From Pseudomonadota bacterium (GTDB lineage: Bacteria > Pseudomonadota > Gammaproteobacteria > Burkholderiales > Burkholderiaceae_C), in the NCBI GenBank assembly GCA_023396625.1, contig JAEWVY010000208.1:1-5300 (forward strand): a stretch of 5,300 bases of DNA, given 5' to 3'. The translations under genes and the position numbers were made by a program. The notes beneath the pieces were generated by a model. It did not search any database, was not told the DNA's origin, and saw nothing but the letters and a program-made list of their open reading frames with translations. This document shows positions 1-5,300 of this stretch, one piece after another. Each line of letters begins with the position of its first letter. Position 1 is the stretch's first letter.

Positions 1-567
1 GAGTACACCCAGGTCATCATCCACGAGGCCGATCGCCTGCAGACGCTGGTGGACCGGTTGCTCGCGCCGCACCGCAAGCCCCATGTGGTGAGCGACGTGA
101 ATATCCACGAGGTCTGCGAGCGCGTGCGCTCGTTGATCCTGGCGGAGTTTCCGCGGGGCCTCCAGGTCGTGCGGGACTACGACATTTCGATCCCCGAGTT
201 TCGTGGCGACCGCGAGCAACTGATTCAGGCGCTGCTCAACATCGTCCACAACGCGGCGCAGGCGCTTGGCGAACGGATCGCGACGGGGGATGCGCAGATC
301 GTCCTGCGCACGCGCACCGCGCGGCAGGTGACGTTCGGGAAGCAGCGCTACCGGTTGGCACTGGAATTGCATGTCATCGACAACGGGCCCGGCGTGCCGG
401 ACTCGATCAAGGACCGCATTTTTTTCCCGCTGATTTCCGGGCGGGAGGGTGGCTCCGGCCTGGGGCTGACGCTGGCGCAGACGTTTGTCCAGCAGCACCA
501 TGGCCTGATCGAGTGCGACAGCGTGCCGGGCCGTACGGATTTCAAGATCCTGATCCCGTTGCCTTGA
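1..567 (+). CDS. ntrB: Nitrogen regulation sensor histidine kinase NtrB (GlnL), C-terminal part
   Basis: This is the 188-residue C-terminal part of the cytoplasmic histidine kinase that phosphorylates NtrC under nitrogen limitation; in the family, PII protein switches it towards phosphatase activity. The frame is open from base 1, so the start, PAS domain and phosphorylated-His helix lie outside the window. Residues 1-23 (EYTQVIIHEADRLQTLVDRL) match the second dimerisation helix. The HATPase_c domain follows: N-box with two Asn at window residues 80 and 84 (ALLNIVHNAAQAL), G1 box DNGPGV at 127-132, an FFPLISGREGG lid, and G2 box GSGLGL at 151-156. The gene ends with the usual FKILIPLP and TGA. 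An in-frame GTG at base 49 falls inside the helix and is not a start. ntrC follows after 51 bp on the same strand, with no convincing terminator between, so the two are probably co-transcribed. Identification is firm because both the helix and the kinase motifs fit NtrB and the partner gene is adjacent. Confidence 0.95.
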   Translation, partial: EYTQVIIHEADRLQTLVDRLLAPHRKPHVVSDVNIHEVCERVRSLILAEFPRGLQVVRDYDISIPEFRGDREQLIQALLNIVHNAAQALGERIATGDAQIVLRTRTARQVTFGKQRYRLALELHVIDNGPGVPDSIKDRIFFPLISGREGGSGLGLTLAQTFVQQHHGLIECDSVPGRTDFKILIPLP

Positions 568-605
568 CGCTGCCCGAGCGGGCGTCTGAACCGAAGCCTG
601 ATTTG

Positions 606-611
606 AGGAAG
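606..611 (+). promoter_or_regulatory. Ribosome binding site of ntrC
   Basis: AGGAAG lies 7 nt before the ATG at 619, a good Shine-Dalgarno match and spacing. It supports this start over internal ATG codons and shows that ntrC is initiated independently of ntrB translation, although the two genes are close. Confidence 0.75.
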
Positions 612-618
612 TGAACCG

Positions 619-2157
619 ATGAAGCCGATCTGGATAGTGGATGACGACCAGTCGATTCGCTTCGTGCTTGAAAAGGCCCTGTTGCGGGAAAACCTGGCCA
701 CGCGCAGCTTTACCCATCCCCGCGAAGTGCTGCAGGCGCTCGATGACTGCGGTGACGAAGGCCCGCCCCAGGTGCTGGTGAGCGACATCCGCATGCCCGG
801 CGGCTCCGGGCTCGAACTGCTGGCCCAGGTCAAGGAAAGGCGGCCCGGCCTCCCGGTGATCATCATGACGGCCTATTCCGACCTGGACAGCGCCGTTTCC
901 GCCTTTCAGGGCGGCGCCTTCGAATACCTGCCCAAACCATTCGATCTGCCCAAGGCCGTCGAACTGATCCGCCGCGCCGTGGACGAGAGCCTTCGCGAGG
1001 AAGTGGCCGAGGAGCGCCTGACGGAGACGCCCGAGATGCTGGGCCAGGCGCCTGCCATGCAGGACGTGTTTCGCGCCATCGGCCGGCTGTCGCAAAGCAA
1101 TGTGACCGTGTTGATCACGGGCGAATCGGGTTCCGGCAAGGAACTCGTGGCGCGGGCCCTGCACAAGCATTCGCCGCGCGCCGGCGGCCCGTTCGTGGCG
1201 ATCAACACCGCCGCGATTCCGAAGGACCTGCTGGAGTCCGAATTGTTCGGTCACGAACGCGGCGCGTTCACGGGCGCGCAGACCCTGCGGCGCGGGCGCT
1301 TCGAGCAGGCCGAGGGCGGCACGCTGTTTCTCGACGAAATCGGCGACATGCCTTTCGATCTCCAGACGCGCCTGCTGCGGGTGCTCTCCGACGGGCACTT
1401 CTACCGCGTGGGCGGCCACAGCGCGGTCAAGGCCAATGTGCGCGTGATCGCGGCGACCCATCAGAACCTGGAGCAACGGGTCAAGGACGGGGGGTTCCGG
1501 GAAGATCTGTTCCACCGCCTGAACGTGATCCGTCTGCGCCTGCCGCGCCTGACGGACCGGCGCGAGGACGTCCCGATGCTCACCCGCCACTTCCTGCAGC
1601 AAAGCGCCCGGCAGCTGGGTGTCGAGCCCAAACGCATCTCGGACGCGGCGCTGGCCCGGCTCGGTGCGTTTGGCTTTCCGGGCAATGTGCGGCAACTCGA
1701 AAACATCTGCCACTGGCTGACCGTGATGGCACCCGCGCAGGTCATCGAAATCAAGGACCTGCCGCCCGAAGTCCTGCATGCCGCGGTGAGCGTTCCGGTG
1801 GTGGACTCCCTGGCGGAACCCGCCATGGGGACGGGCCAGGAAGTGGCGGGTGACGCCGCGGCGCTCGGGAAGCCGCCTGGGGCCGGGGCCGACCCGCTGG
1901 CGGGGACACGGCCCGCCATGCTGTCAGGGCCGGCCGTCACATCGGCGGGTTGGGAGCAGGGGCTGGAGAGCGAAGCCCAGGCGCTGCTGGCCTCGGGCAA
2001 TCACGATGTCTGGGATGCCCTGATGCGGCGGGTGGAAACGAAGCTGATTCTCGCGGCGCTTGCGAACACGCGGGGACGACGCATTGAGGCCGCTCAGAAG
2101 CTGGGCATCGGGCGCAACACGATCACGCGCAAGATCCAGGAGCTTGGCCTGGAGTGA
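619..2157 (+). CDS. ntrC: Nitrogen regulation response regulator NtrC (GlnG), sigma-54 activator
   Basis: A complete 512-residue enhancer-binding protein that, once phosphorylated by NtrB, forms an AAA+ oligomer and opens sigma-54 promoters of nitrogen-assimilation genes. The receiver domain (about 1-120) has the acidic pocket DDD at 8-10, phospho-acceptor Asp56 (VSDIRMP), Thr84 and Lys106. The sigma-54 interaction/AAA+ domain (about 138-385) has Walker A GESGSGKE at 168-175, the GAFTGA sigma-54 loop at 215-220, Walker B GGTLFLDE at 233-240, the arginine-finger region FREDLFHRLN at 293-302 and sensor 2 FPGNVRQLEN at 353-362. A Fis-type helix-turn-helix fills about 464-512 (EAAQKLGIGRNTITRKIQELG). 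Between AAA+ and HTH is a roughly 55-residue Ala/Gly/Pro-rich linker (about 390-444), making the protein longer than the roughly 470 residues of enteric NtrC. All residues needed for phosphorylation, ATP hydrolysis and sigma-54 contact are present. The gene follows ntrB and converges on xth. Confidence 0.97.
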   Translation: MKPIWIVDDDQSIRFVLEKALLRENLATRSFTHPREVLQALDDCGDEGPPQVLVSDIRMPGGSGLELLAQVKERRPGLPVIIMTAYSDLDSAVSAFQGGAFEYLPKPFDLPKAVELIRRAVDESLREEVAEERLTETPEMLGQAPAMQDVFRAIGRLSQSNVTVLITGESGSGKELVARALHKHSPRAGGPFVAINTAAIPKDLLESELFGHERGAFTGAQTLRRGRFEQAEGGTLFLDEIGDMPFDLQTRLLRVLSDGHFYRVGGHSAVKANVRVIAATHQNLEQRVKDGGFREDLFHRLNVIRLRLPRLTDRREDVPMLTRHFLQQSARQLGVEPKRISDAALARLGAFGFPGNVRQLENICHWLTVMAPAQVIEIKDLPPEVLHAAVSVPVVDSLAEPAMGTGQEVAGDAAALGKPPGAGADPLAGTRPAMLSGPAVTSAGWEQGLESEAQALLASGNHDVWDALMRRVETKLILAALANTRGRRIEAAQKLGIGRNTITRKIQELGLE

Positions 2158-2217
2158 TGTATGGAAATTTGGCGCTTTCCCAGCGTAAAATGGACATATG
2201 ATGCTATCAATTTATGA
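2158..2217. other. Convergent intergenic spacer between ntrC and xth
   Basis: Sixty bases separate the two converging stop codons. It is clearly more AT-rich than the flanking genes. I see only a weak 4-bp hairpin (CGCT at 2174-2177 against AGCG at 2182-2185) and no T-run placed to make a standard intrinsic terminator on either strand. The stretch ATGCTATCAATTTAT near 2200-2215 resembles part of a dispersed intergenic repeat that I remember from Comamonadaceae genomes; this is recollection, not a search result. Confidence 0.4.
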
Positions 2218-3000
2218 CTATTCGTCGGTCAGCGTCAGCCGCACCGGCGCATGGTCGCTGGGGCGTTCGTTCTTGCGCGGCGCCCGGTCGATGACGCAGG
2301 CCGACACCTGGCCGCGCAGGGCATCGCTGACCAGGATGTGGTCGATGCGCAGGCCTCGATTGCGACGAAAGGCCATATCCCGGTAGTCCCACCAGCTGTA
2401 GCTCTTGGGGGGCTGCTCGAACAAGCGGAAGCTGTCGCGCAGGCCGAGCCCCACCAGTTCCGCGAGCTTGCCGCGTTCCTCGTCCGTGCAGTGGATCGTG
2501 CCCGCCAGGCCCACGGGGTCCCAGACGTCGAGGTCGTCGAAGGTGATGTTGAAATCGCCCATGAGCACCAGCCGCGGCTGCTCGGCCAGTTCGACCCGCA
2601 GCCAGTCGCGCAACGCGTCGAGCCAGCGCATCTTGTAGGCGAACTTGTCGCTGCCCGGGGCCTGGCCATTCGGAAAATAGGCGCCCACCACCCGAATCGG
2701 GCCGCCCGGCGCGTCGTAGCTGGCACTGATCACGCGTGCCATGTCGTCGTCGAAGCCGGGAATGTTGCGCAGCACGCGGTGGCCGGGGCCGCGGCTGAGC
2801 AGCGCCACGCCGTTGTAGGTTTTCTGGCCGAAGACCTGCGCCTGGTAGCCGGCCTCGGCAAAAGCCTGTGTGGGGAACTTGTCGTCCGTGAGCTTGAGCT
2901 CCTGCAGCGCCAGCACGTCCACCGGGTTCGCGGCGAGCCAGTCGAGTACCTGGGGCAGCCGTACCGACAGCGAGTTGATGTTCCAGGTGGCTAATTTCAT
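2218..3000 (-). CDS. xth: Exodeoxyribonuclease III (AP endonuclease, XthA family)
   Basis: A complete 260-residue cytosolic DNA-repair enzyme of the exonuclease/endonuclease/phosphatase fold. The family cleaves DNA 5' to abasic sites and removes nucleotides and blocking groups from 3' ends using a divalent metal. Catalytic motifs are all visible: MKLATWN with Asn7, LALQELK with metal ligand Glu34, GAYFPNG with Tyr108, GDFN with Asp149 and Asn151, LRIDHIL with Asp220, and the terminal SDHAPV with Asp249-His250. SWWDYR at 202-207 is also typical. Length is close to that of E. coli XthA (268). The ATG at 3000 gives the canonical N-terminus with no residues to spare, so the start is secure, although no good Shine-Dalgarno precedes it and the leader is very AT-rich. 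The stop is TAG. The gene converges on ntrC and is probably monocistronic. A long open frame on the opposite strand here (2251-2994) is a GC-bias shadow. Confidence 0.96.
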   Translation of the reverse strand: MKLATWNINSLSVRLPQVLDWLAANPVDVLALQELKLTDDKFPTQAFAEAGYQAQVFGQKTYNGVALLSRGPGHRVLRNIPGFDDDMARVISASYDAPGGPIRVVGAYFPNGQAPGSDKFAYKMRWLDALRDWLRVELAEQPRLVLMGDFNITFDDLDVWDPVGLAGTIHCTDEERGKLAELVGLGLRDSFRLFEQPPKSYSWWDYRDMAFRRNRGLRIDHILVSDALRGQVSACVIDRAPRKNERPSDHAPVRLTLTDE

Positions 3001-3228
3001 AAATTTAATAAGTATTTGAATTTATTGGATTATTGTTTTGTGATTGGGTTTGATGCCACGAAAAGTGCCACCAATTTACCTCGACCTGTCATCCTCAAGC
3101 GTCAATTTTGATGCATGAAGGTTCTGATTCCGCGAACGCGGCAAGGCAGCAAGTATGCCGCTCGCCTGAGAGGAGATGTATTGACCCAGTGAATTCCTGC
3201 CCAGGTGTTAACGTTGAAGGAAACGACG
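3001..3228. other. AT-rich xth leader and probable IS-derived flank
   Basis: No gene is visible in this 228-bp stretch. Bases 3001-3050 are strikingly AT-rich and form the leader of xth on the minus strand; the xth promoter must lie here or just beyond, but I cannot pick a convincing -35/-10 pair. TGCCAC occurs twice 12 bp apart (3054-3059 and 3066-3071). Bases 3099-3114 form an imperfect palindrome with 7-bp arms (GCGTCAA / TTGATGC, one mismatch). From about 3115 onward base composition returns to normal and leads into the ribosome binding site of the transposase relic, so part of this stretch is probably the left flank of an insertion sequence. Its exact boundary cannot be set from the window. 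Confidence 0.45.
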
Positions 3229-3357
3229 ATGAGCACCCTGATGGAAGACGAAATCAAGCGCTGGACAGCCAAGCGCAAGACAGCGCTGGTCCTGGACATC
3301 ATCCAGGGCAAGACCACGATCTCGGATGTCCAAGTCGATTGCACCCAGGCTGGGTAG
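3229..3357 (+). pseudogene. Truncated transposase orfA (IS3-like, DUF1153-type N-terminus)
   Basis: A 42-codon frame with a good ribosome binding site (GAAGGAA at 3216-3222, 6 nt before ATG) begins MSTLMEDEIKRWTAKRKTAL and continues VLDIIQGKTTIS. From memory this matches the first 30 or so residues of a small helix-turn-helix OrfA protein of IS3-type elements common in Burkholderiales; full versions run to around 90-120 residues. After about residue 32 (near base 3325) the sequence no longer resembles the family and a TAG follows at 3355-3357, so the helix-turn-helix is incomplete and the catalytic orfB is absent. No second terminal inverted repeat was found before the porin. It is best read as a deletion remnant of an insertion sequence, not a working gene. 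The alternative, a genuine 42-residue peptide kept for its ribosome binding site, is less likely. Confidence 0.6.
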
Positions 3358-3382
3358 CAACCCTCATAGAGAAATGGCACCA

Positions 3383-3416
3383 TGCTGGCCATGCATCAGC
3401 CGATGCATGGCCAGCA
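3383..3416. repeat. Perfect 15-bp inverted repeat with 4-nt loop
   Basis: TGCTGGCCATGCATC (3383-3397) is followed by AGCC and then the exact reverse complement GATGCATGGCCAGCA (3402-3416). Each arm carries ATGCAT. It lies just beyond the porin terminator in the porin's direction and after the transposase relic in the other. Neither side has a T-run placed to make it a standard terminator: on the minus strand the T-run precedes the hairpin, and on the plus strand it is followed by A-rich sequence. It could be a back-up transcription block, an mRNA-end stabiliser, a dimeric-protein site or part of an IS end. Confidence 0.85.
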
Positions 3417-3420
3417 ATTC

Positions 3421-3454
3421 AATAAAAAAGCCGATGGCATGACTGCTATCGGCC
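3421..3454 (-). terminator. Intrinsic terminator of the porin gene
   Basis: Read on the minus strand, a 10-bp stem with one A-C mismatch (GCCGATAGCA, 3453-3444, with TGCCATCGGC, 3439-3430) and a GTCA loop is followed directly by six T (3429-3424). It begins about 29 bp past the porin stop codon, the expected place and orientation for a rho-independent terminator of that gene. Confidence 0.88.
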
Positions 3455-3482
3455 AAACCTTGGAAGAAACCTCGGAGCCAGA

Positions 3483-4705
3483 TCAGAAGGTGTGGCGCAT
3501 ACCCACCATGTAGGCCTGCACGCCCTGGTTGGCCGCCACGGGGCTGGAGTAGACGGGGCTCAGGTTCATGTTGGCACCTTTGTTCGTCACGTTCGCTGCC
3601 TGCACATAAGCCAGCGTCCGCTTGGACAGGAAGTACTCGACCCCGATGGCGAACTGGGTGGCCTTGTTGCCGCTGTTCTTTTTGTCATCGATGGCGTAGT
3701 AGCCCGCGCTCACGTTGATGTTGGGGGCTGCGCGCCAGGCACACCGCCCACGGCCCACATGTCCAGCTTGTCCGATCCGTTGGGCAGCAAGGCGTGGGCG
3801 GGGTTGCGGGCCATGTAGTACTGGCCGCTGACCGTGAACGGCCCCCATGTGTACAGCGCGCCCAGCGACGTCAGGCGGTTGGTGTTGGCCGTGCCCGTGA
3901 AGCCCCTTGCAGCGGCTGCCGCGCTGCCTGCCGCTGCATTCCCCCCCGCTGCGGCGGTGAGCAAAGTGGTAGCGGTACCCAGGTTGTTGCCATAGCCGTT
4001 GTAGTACAGGGCTGACAGCTTCAGACCGTTGGCGCTGTACAGCGCCGTGATGGCCTGTTGCGAGCCTGCCTTGGCGCTGCCAGTGCCGTCGCCAAACGCG
4101 TACTCAAGGTTCAGCGTCAGGTTGTTCCAAGCGGGCGTGGTGTAAACCAACGCCCGGTCGTTGTAGACGGTGCCGAACGCCACGTTGGAGTTGTTTCCGA
4201 TCCACGCGCCGCTGGCGCTGTTCAGCGCCACCAGACCGGTCAGCGCAGAGCCGAAATAGCGCGCACCGCGCGCATCGGTGGCAGCCATCGCGTAATACAT
4301 GGGGGAGACCTGCCGACCGATCTTGAACTCGCCAAAGTTGCCTTTGAAACCCACGTGTGCCAACTGGTTGAACAAGGATGTGGAAGTTGAACTGTTGGCA
4401 CCGCCAGACGAACCGTCTGTCGTGTTCAGGTTGCCCTGGAACTGGAATACGGCGCTCAAGCCGTTGCCCAGGTCTTCCTGACCCTTGATGCCCCAGTTGC
4501 TGGCACCCAGACCACCGTCTTTGTAGGTGGTTTTGCGGCCTGCATCGGCCGGGCTGGGCACATAGCCTGCCTTGCCCGCACTGACGTGCGACAAAGACAG
4601 CAGGCCCGCGTCAACGGTGCCGTACAAAGAAACGCTGCTCTGCGCCCATGCTGCGGTACCTGCCAAGCAAGCCGCGCAAGCCAATGCCAAGGGGGTGAAT
4701 TTCAT
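3483..4705 (-). pseudogene. General outer-membrane porin (Porin_4/OmpC-like), frameshifted
   Basis: This encodes a trimeric beta-barrel porin for passive uptake of small hydrophilic solutes. The start at 4705 is chosen for its signal peptide MKFTPLALACAACLAGTAAWA (cleavage after residue 21, before QSSVSLYG) and for AGGAGT at 4713-4718. Family hallmarks are SSVSLYGTVDAG at the mature N-terminus, SNWGIKGQEDLGNGLSAVFQ (about 69-88), VGFKGNFGEFKIGRQ (about 118-132) and a C-terminal strand ending in Phe (GMRHTF). After residue 321 (DMWAVGG) the frame runs into VPGAQPPTST and stops at 3710. The correct family sequence (AWRAAPNINVSAGYYAID and onward, 85 residues) continues in another frame to the TGA at 3483. 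The span is 1223 bp; removing two bases from GGTGTGCC (CACAC at 3740-3744 on the plus strand) restores 406 codons. As written, the product lacks its last strands and terminal Phe. Either a genuine pseudogene or a sequencing error. Confidence 0.9.
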
Positions 4706-4808
4706 GTGAATGACTCCTGTTGTGATGAAAAAACCATGGCACTGTGGCCACTTGAGGTGAAAGACCTCGGTTTGCACGGGATCGGCGGGAACATTTGGAC
4801 CACCAGCT
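4706..4808 (-). other. Intergenic leader between the Rieske gene and the porin
   Basis: This 103-bp gap should hold the porin promoter and 5' leader. Read on the minus strand it contains a 5-bp hairpin (GAGGT / ACCTC, around 4768-4754) and then a weak TGGC/GCCA hairpin (about 4750-4737) leading to TGG and six T around 4733-4728, which might end the upstream transcript. No confident -35/-10 pair or sigma-54 motif is visible. Confidence 0.3.
4713..4718 (-). promoter_or_regulatory. Ribosome binding site of the porin gene
   Basis: AGGAGT on the minus strand ends 7 nt before the ATG at 4705. It decides the start: the longer open frame from 4777 would add 24 residues ahead of the signal peptide and has no reason to be translated. 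Confidence 0.8.
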
Positions 4809-5159
4809 TCATGGGCTCATGGCGTCTAGGCGCAGTTGCAATGCCTCGTTCTGTGTGCGCACAGGAAACGTGCGCACACCCAACGAGGTGGCATGCGAGT
4901 GGGGGGCTGAACCGGCCATCAAACCGTCGTTCAACCTGAACCGCAGGCCGTGCGCGGGGCACCGCACATGCCCACCTTCCACACGGCCCACGCAAAGCGA
5001 TGCACCGCTGTGCGGGCAGCTGTCCTCCATCGCAAACACCTGCTCGTCGTGCTTGAAAACGGCCACGTCAAATCCGTTCACCTTCAGCAGCGCTTTGCCA
5101 AAAGGCTGCAGTACGCTGGCTGGGGCAACGGTTTGCCAGTGGGAAGATGTGTCTGTCAT
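4809..5159 (-). CDS. Small stand-alone Rieske [2Fe-2S] protein
   Basis: A complete 116-residue soluble protein consisting of one Rieske domain, which carries electrons on a [2Fe-2S] cluster held by two Cys and two His. The ligands are visible: Cys48 and His50 in CPHSGASL, and Cys67 and His70 in CPAHGLRF, with 16 residues between His50 and Cys67. There is no signal peptide or membrane segment, so it is cytoplasmic, unlike the bc1 Rieske subunit. Size and motifs resemble ferredoxin components of ring-hydroxylating oxygenases and NirD-type subunits, but no oxygenase or reductase is present in the window, so its partner is unknown. The ATG lies 4 nt after the stop of the upstream transporter gene, and its likely ribosome site (AAGGG) is within the last codons of that gene, indicating translational linkage in one operon. 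The domain call is firm; the role is not. Confidence 0.9.
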   Translation of the reverse strand: MTDTSSHWQTVAPASVLQPFGKALLKVNGFDVAVFKHDEQVFAMEDSCPHSGASLCVGRVEGGHVRCPAHGLRFRLNDGLMAGSAPHSHATSLGVRTFPVRTQNEALQLRLDAMSP

Positions 5160-5163
5160 GGCC

Positions 5164-5300
5164 TCAACCCTTGAACTGAATCAACCCATAGAACAAAACG
5201 GCGAGGAAAGCGGTTTCAGCGCACATCAGTGCCACGGGCTTCCATCCCACAGACACGATGTCCTTCAGGTGCGTTTTCATGCCAATGGCCACCATCGCGG
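5164..5300 (-). CDS. C-terminal end of a YeiH/UPF0324-like membrane protein (putative sulfate exporter family)
   Basis: The last 44 residues of a gene that begins beyond the window end. It reads AMVAIGMKTHLKDIVSVGWK, then PVALMCAETAFLAVLFYGLI, then QFKG and TGA at 5166-5164. The hydrophobic run from PVAL to YGLI is a terminal transmembrane helix. An Ala-Met-x-Ala-x-Gly stretch followed by a short polar loop, a Gly-x-Lys-Pro turn and a final helix is what I recall of the C-terminus of the YeiH/UPF0324 family, annotated by similarity as putative sulfate exporters with about ten helices in the inner membrane. Substrate is not shown by this fragment. It sits 4 bp upstream of the Rieske gene on the same strand, so the two are probably co-transcribed from a promoter outside the window. 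Confidence 0.65.
   Translation of the reverse strand, partial: AMVAIGMKTHLKDIVSVGWKPVALMCAETAFLAVLFYGLIQFKG

Noticed and set aside
572..583. GCCC-GAGC-GGGC hairpin between ntrB and ntrC
   Set aside because: Only four base pairs and no T-run, so it is not a terminator; it looks like chance in GC-rich DNA.
1461..2000. 179-codon minus-strand open frame inside ntrC
   Set aside because: It is antisense to conserved AAA+ and linker coding sequence and has no domain signature; a GC-rich shadow.
2251..2994. 247-codon open frame on the plus strand opposite xth
   Set aside because: It lies entirely within a firmly identified exonuclease III gene, has no recognisable domain, and is explained by GC-biased codon usage on the other strand.
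3054..3072. Possible sigma-54 promoter for xth on the minus strand (TGGCAC-TTTTC-GTGGCA)
   Set aside because: The -24-like TGGCAC is good, but the GC of the -12 element is one base too far away; sigma-54 promoters tolerate little change in this spacing, and the pattern is explained by the GTGGCA repeat.
3181..3211. Possible promoter TTGACC / TGTTAA for the transposase relic
   Set aside because: The spacer is 19 bp and the -10 match is poor; not strong enough to list as a feature.
3102..3392. 96-codon minus-strand open frame across the IS relic
   Set aside because: It is antisense to the transposase remnant, has no ribosome site or known motif, and begins inside the 15-bp inverted repeat.
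4706..4777. 24-residue N-terminal extension of the porin
   Set aside because: The Shine-Dalgarno at 4713-4718 and the signal peptide both point to the ATG at 4705; an extension would bury the signal peptide.

Overview
The window reads as chromosomal DNA from a beta-proteobacterium of the Burkholderiales, most likely the Comamonadaceae (Acidovorax, Comamonas or a relative). This rests on high GC with strong GC3 coding bias, an NtrB/NtrC pair followed by a convergent exonuclease III gene, a general porin of the beta-proteobacterial Porin_4 type, and a transposase relic of a type I associate with this family. The taxonomic assignment is inference from remembered protein families; no search was run.

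Layout: (1) 1-567 (+), the C-terminal half of the nitrogen-regulation sensor kinase NtrB, cut by the window start. (2) 619-2157 (+), complete NtrC, the sigma-54 activator partner of NtrB. (3) 2218-3000 (-), complete exonuclease III (xth), convergent with ntrC across 60 bp that show no clear terminator. (4) 3001-3482, non-coding or decayed DNA: an AT-rich leader of xth, short repeats, a truncated IS-type transposase orfA relic (3229-3357), a perfect 15-bp inverted repeat (3383-3416) and the porin's intrinsic terminator (3421-3454, minus strand). (5) 3483-4705 (-), an outer-membrane porin gene whose frame is broken near 3740 by what looks like a 2-bp duplication. (6) 4809-5159 (-), a small stand-alone Rieske [2Fe-2S] protein. 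(7) 5164-5300 (-), the C-terminal end of a membrane protein resembling the YeiH/UPF0324 'putative sulfate exporter' family, 4 bp upstream of the Rieske gene and probably in one operon with it.

NtrB and NtrC form a two-component system: NtrB would phosphorylate Asp56 of NtrC under nitrogen limitation, and NtrC then drives sigma-54 promoters. The exonuclease III gene is a DNA-repair neighbour without an obvious functional link. The IS relic, AT-rich stretch and inverted repeats mark 3001-3480 as a junction between the conserved ntrBC-xth block and the porin/Rieske/transporter block, where insertion and deletion have occurred.

I found no clear evidence of an undescribed system. The most useful points are the frameshifted porin, the unexplained perfect inverted repeat beside its terminator, the IS relic, and the Rieske-transporter pairing.
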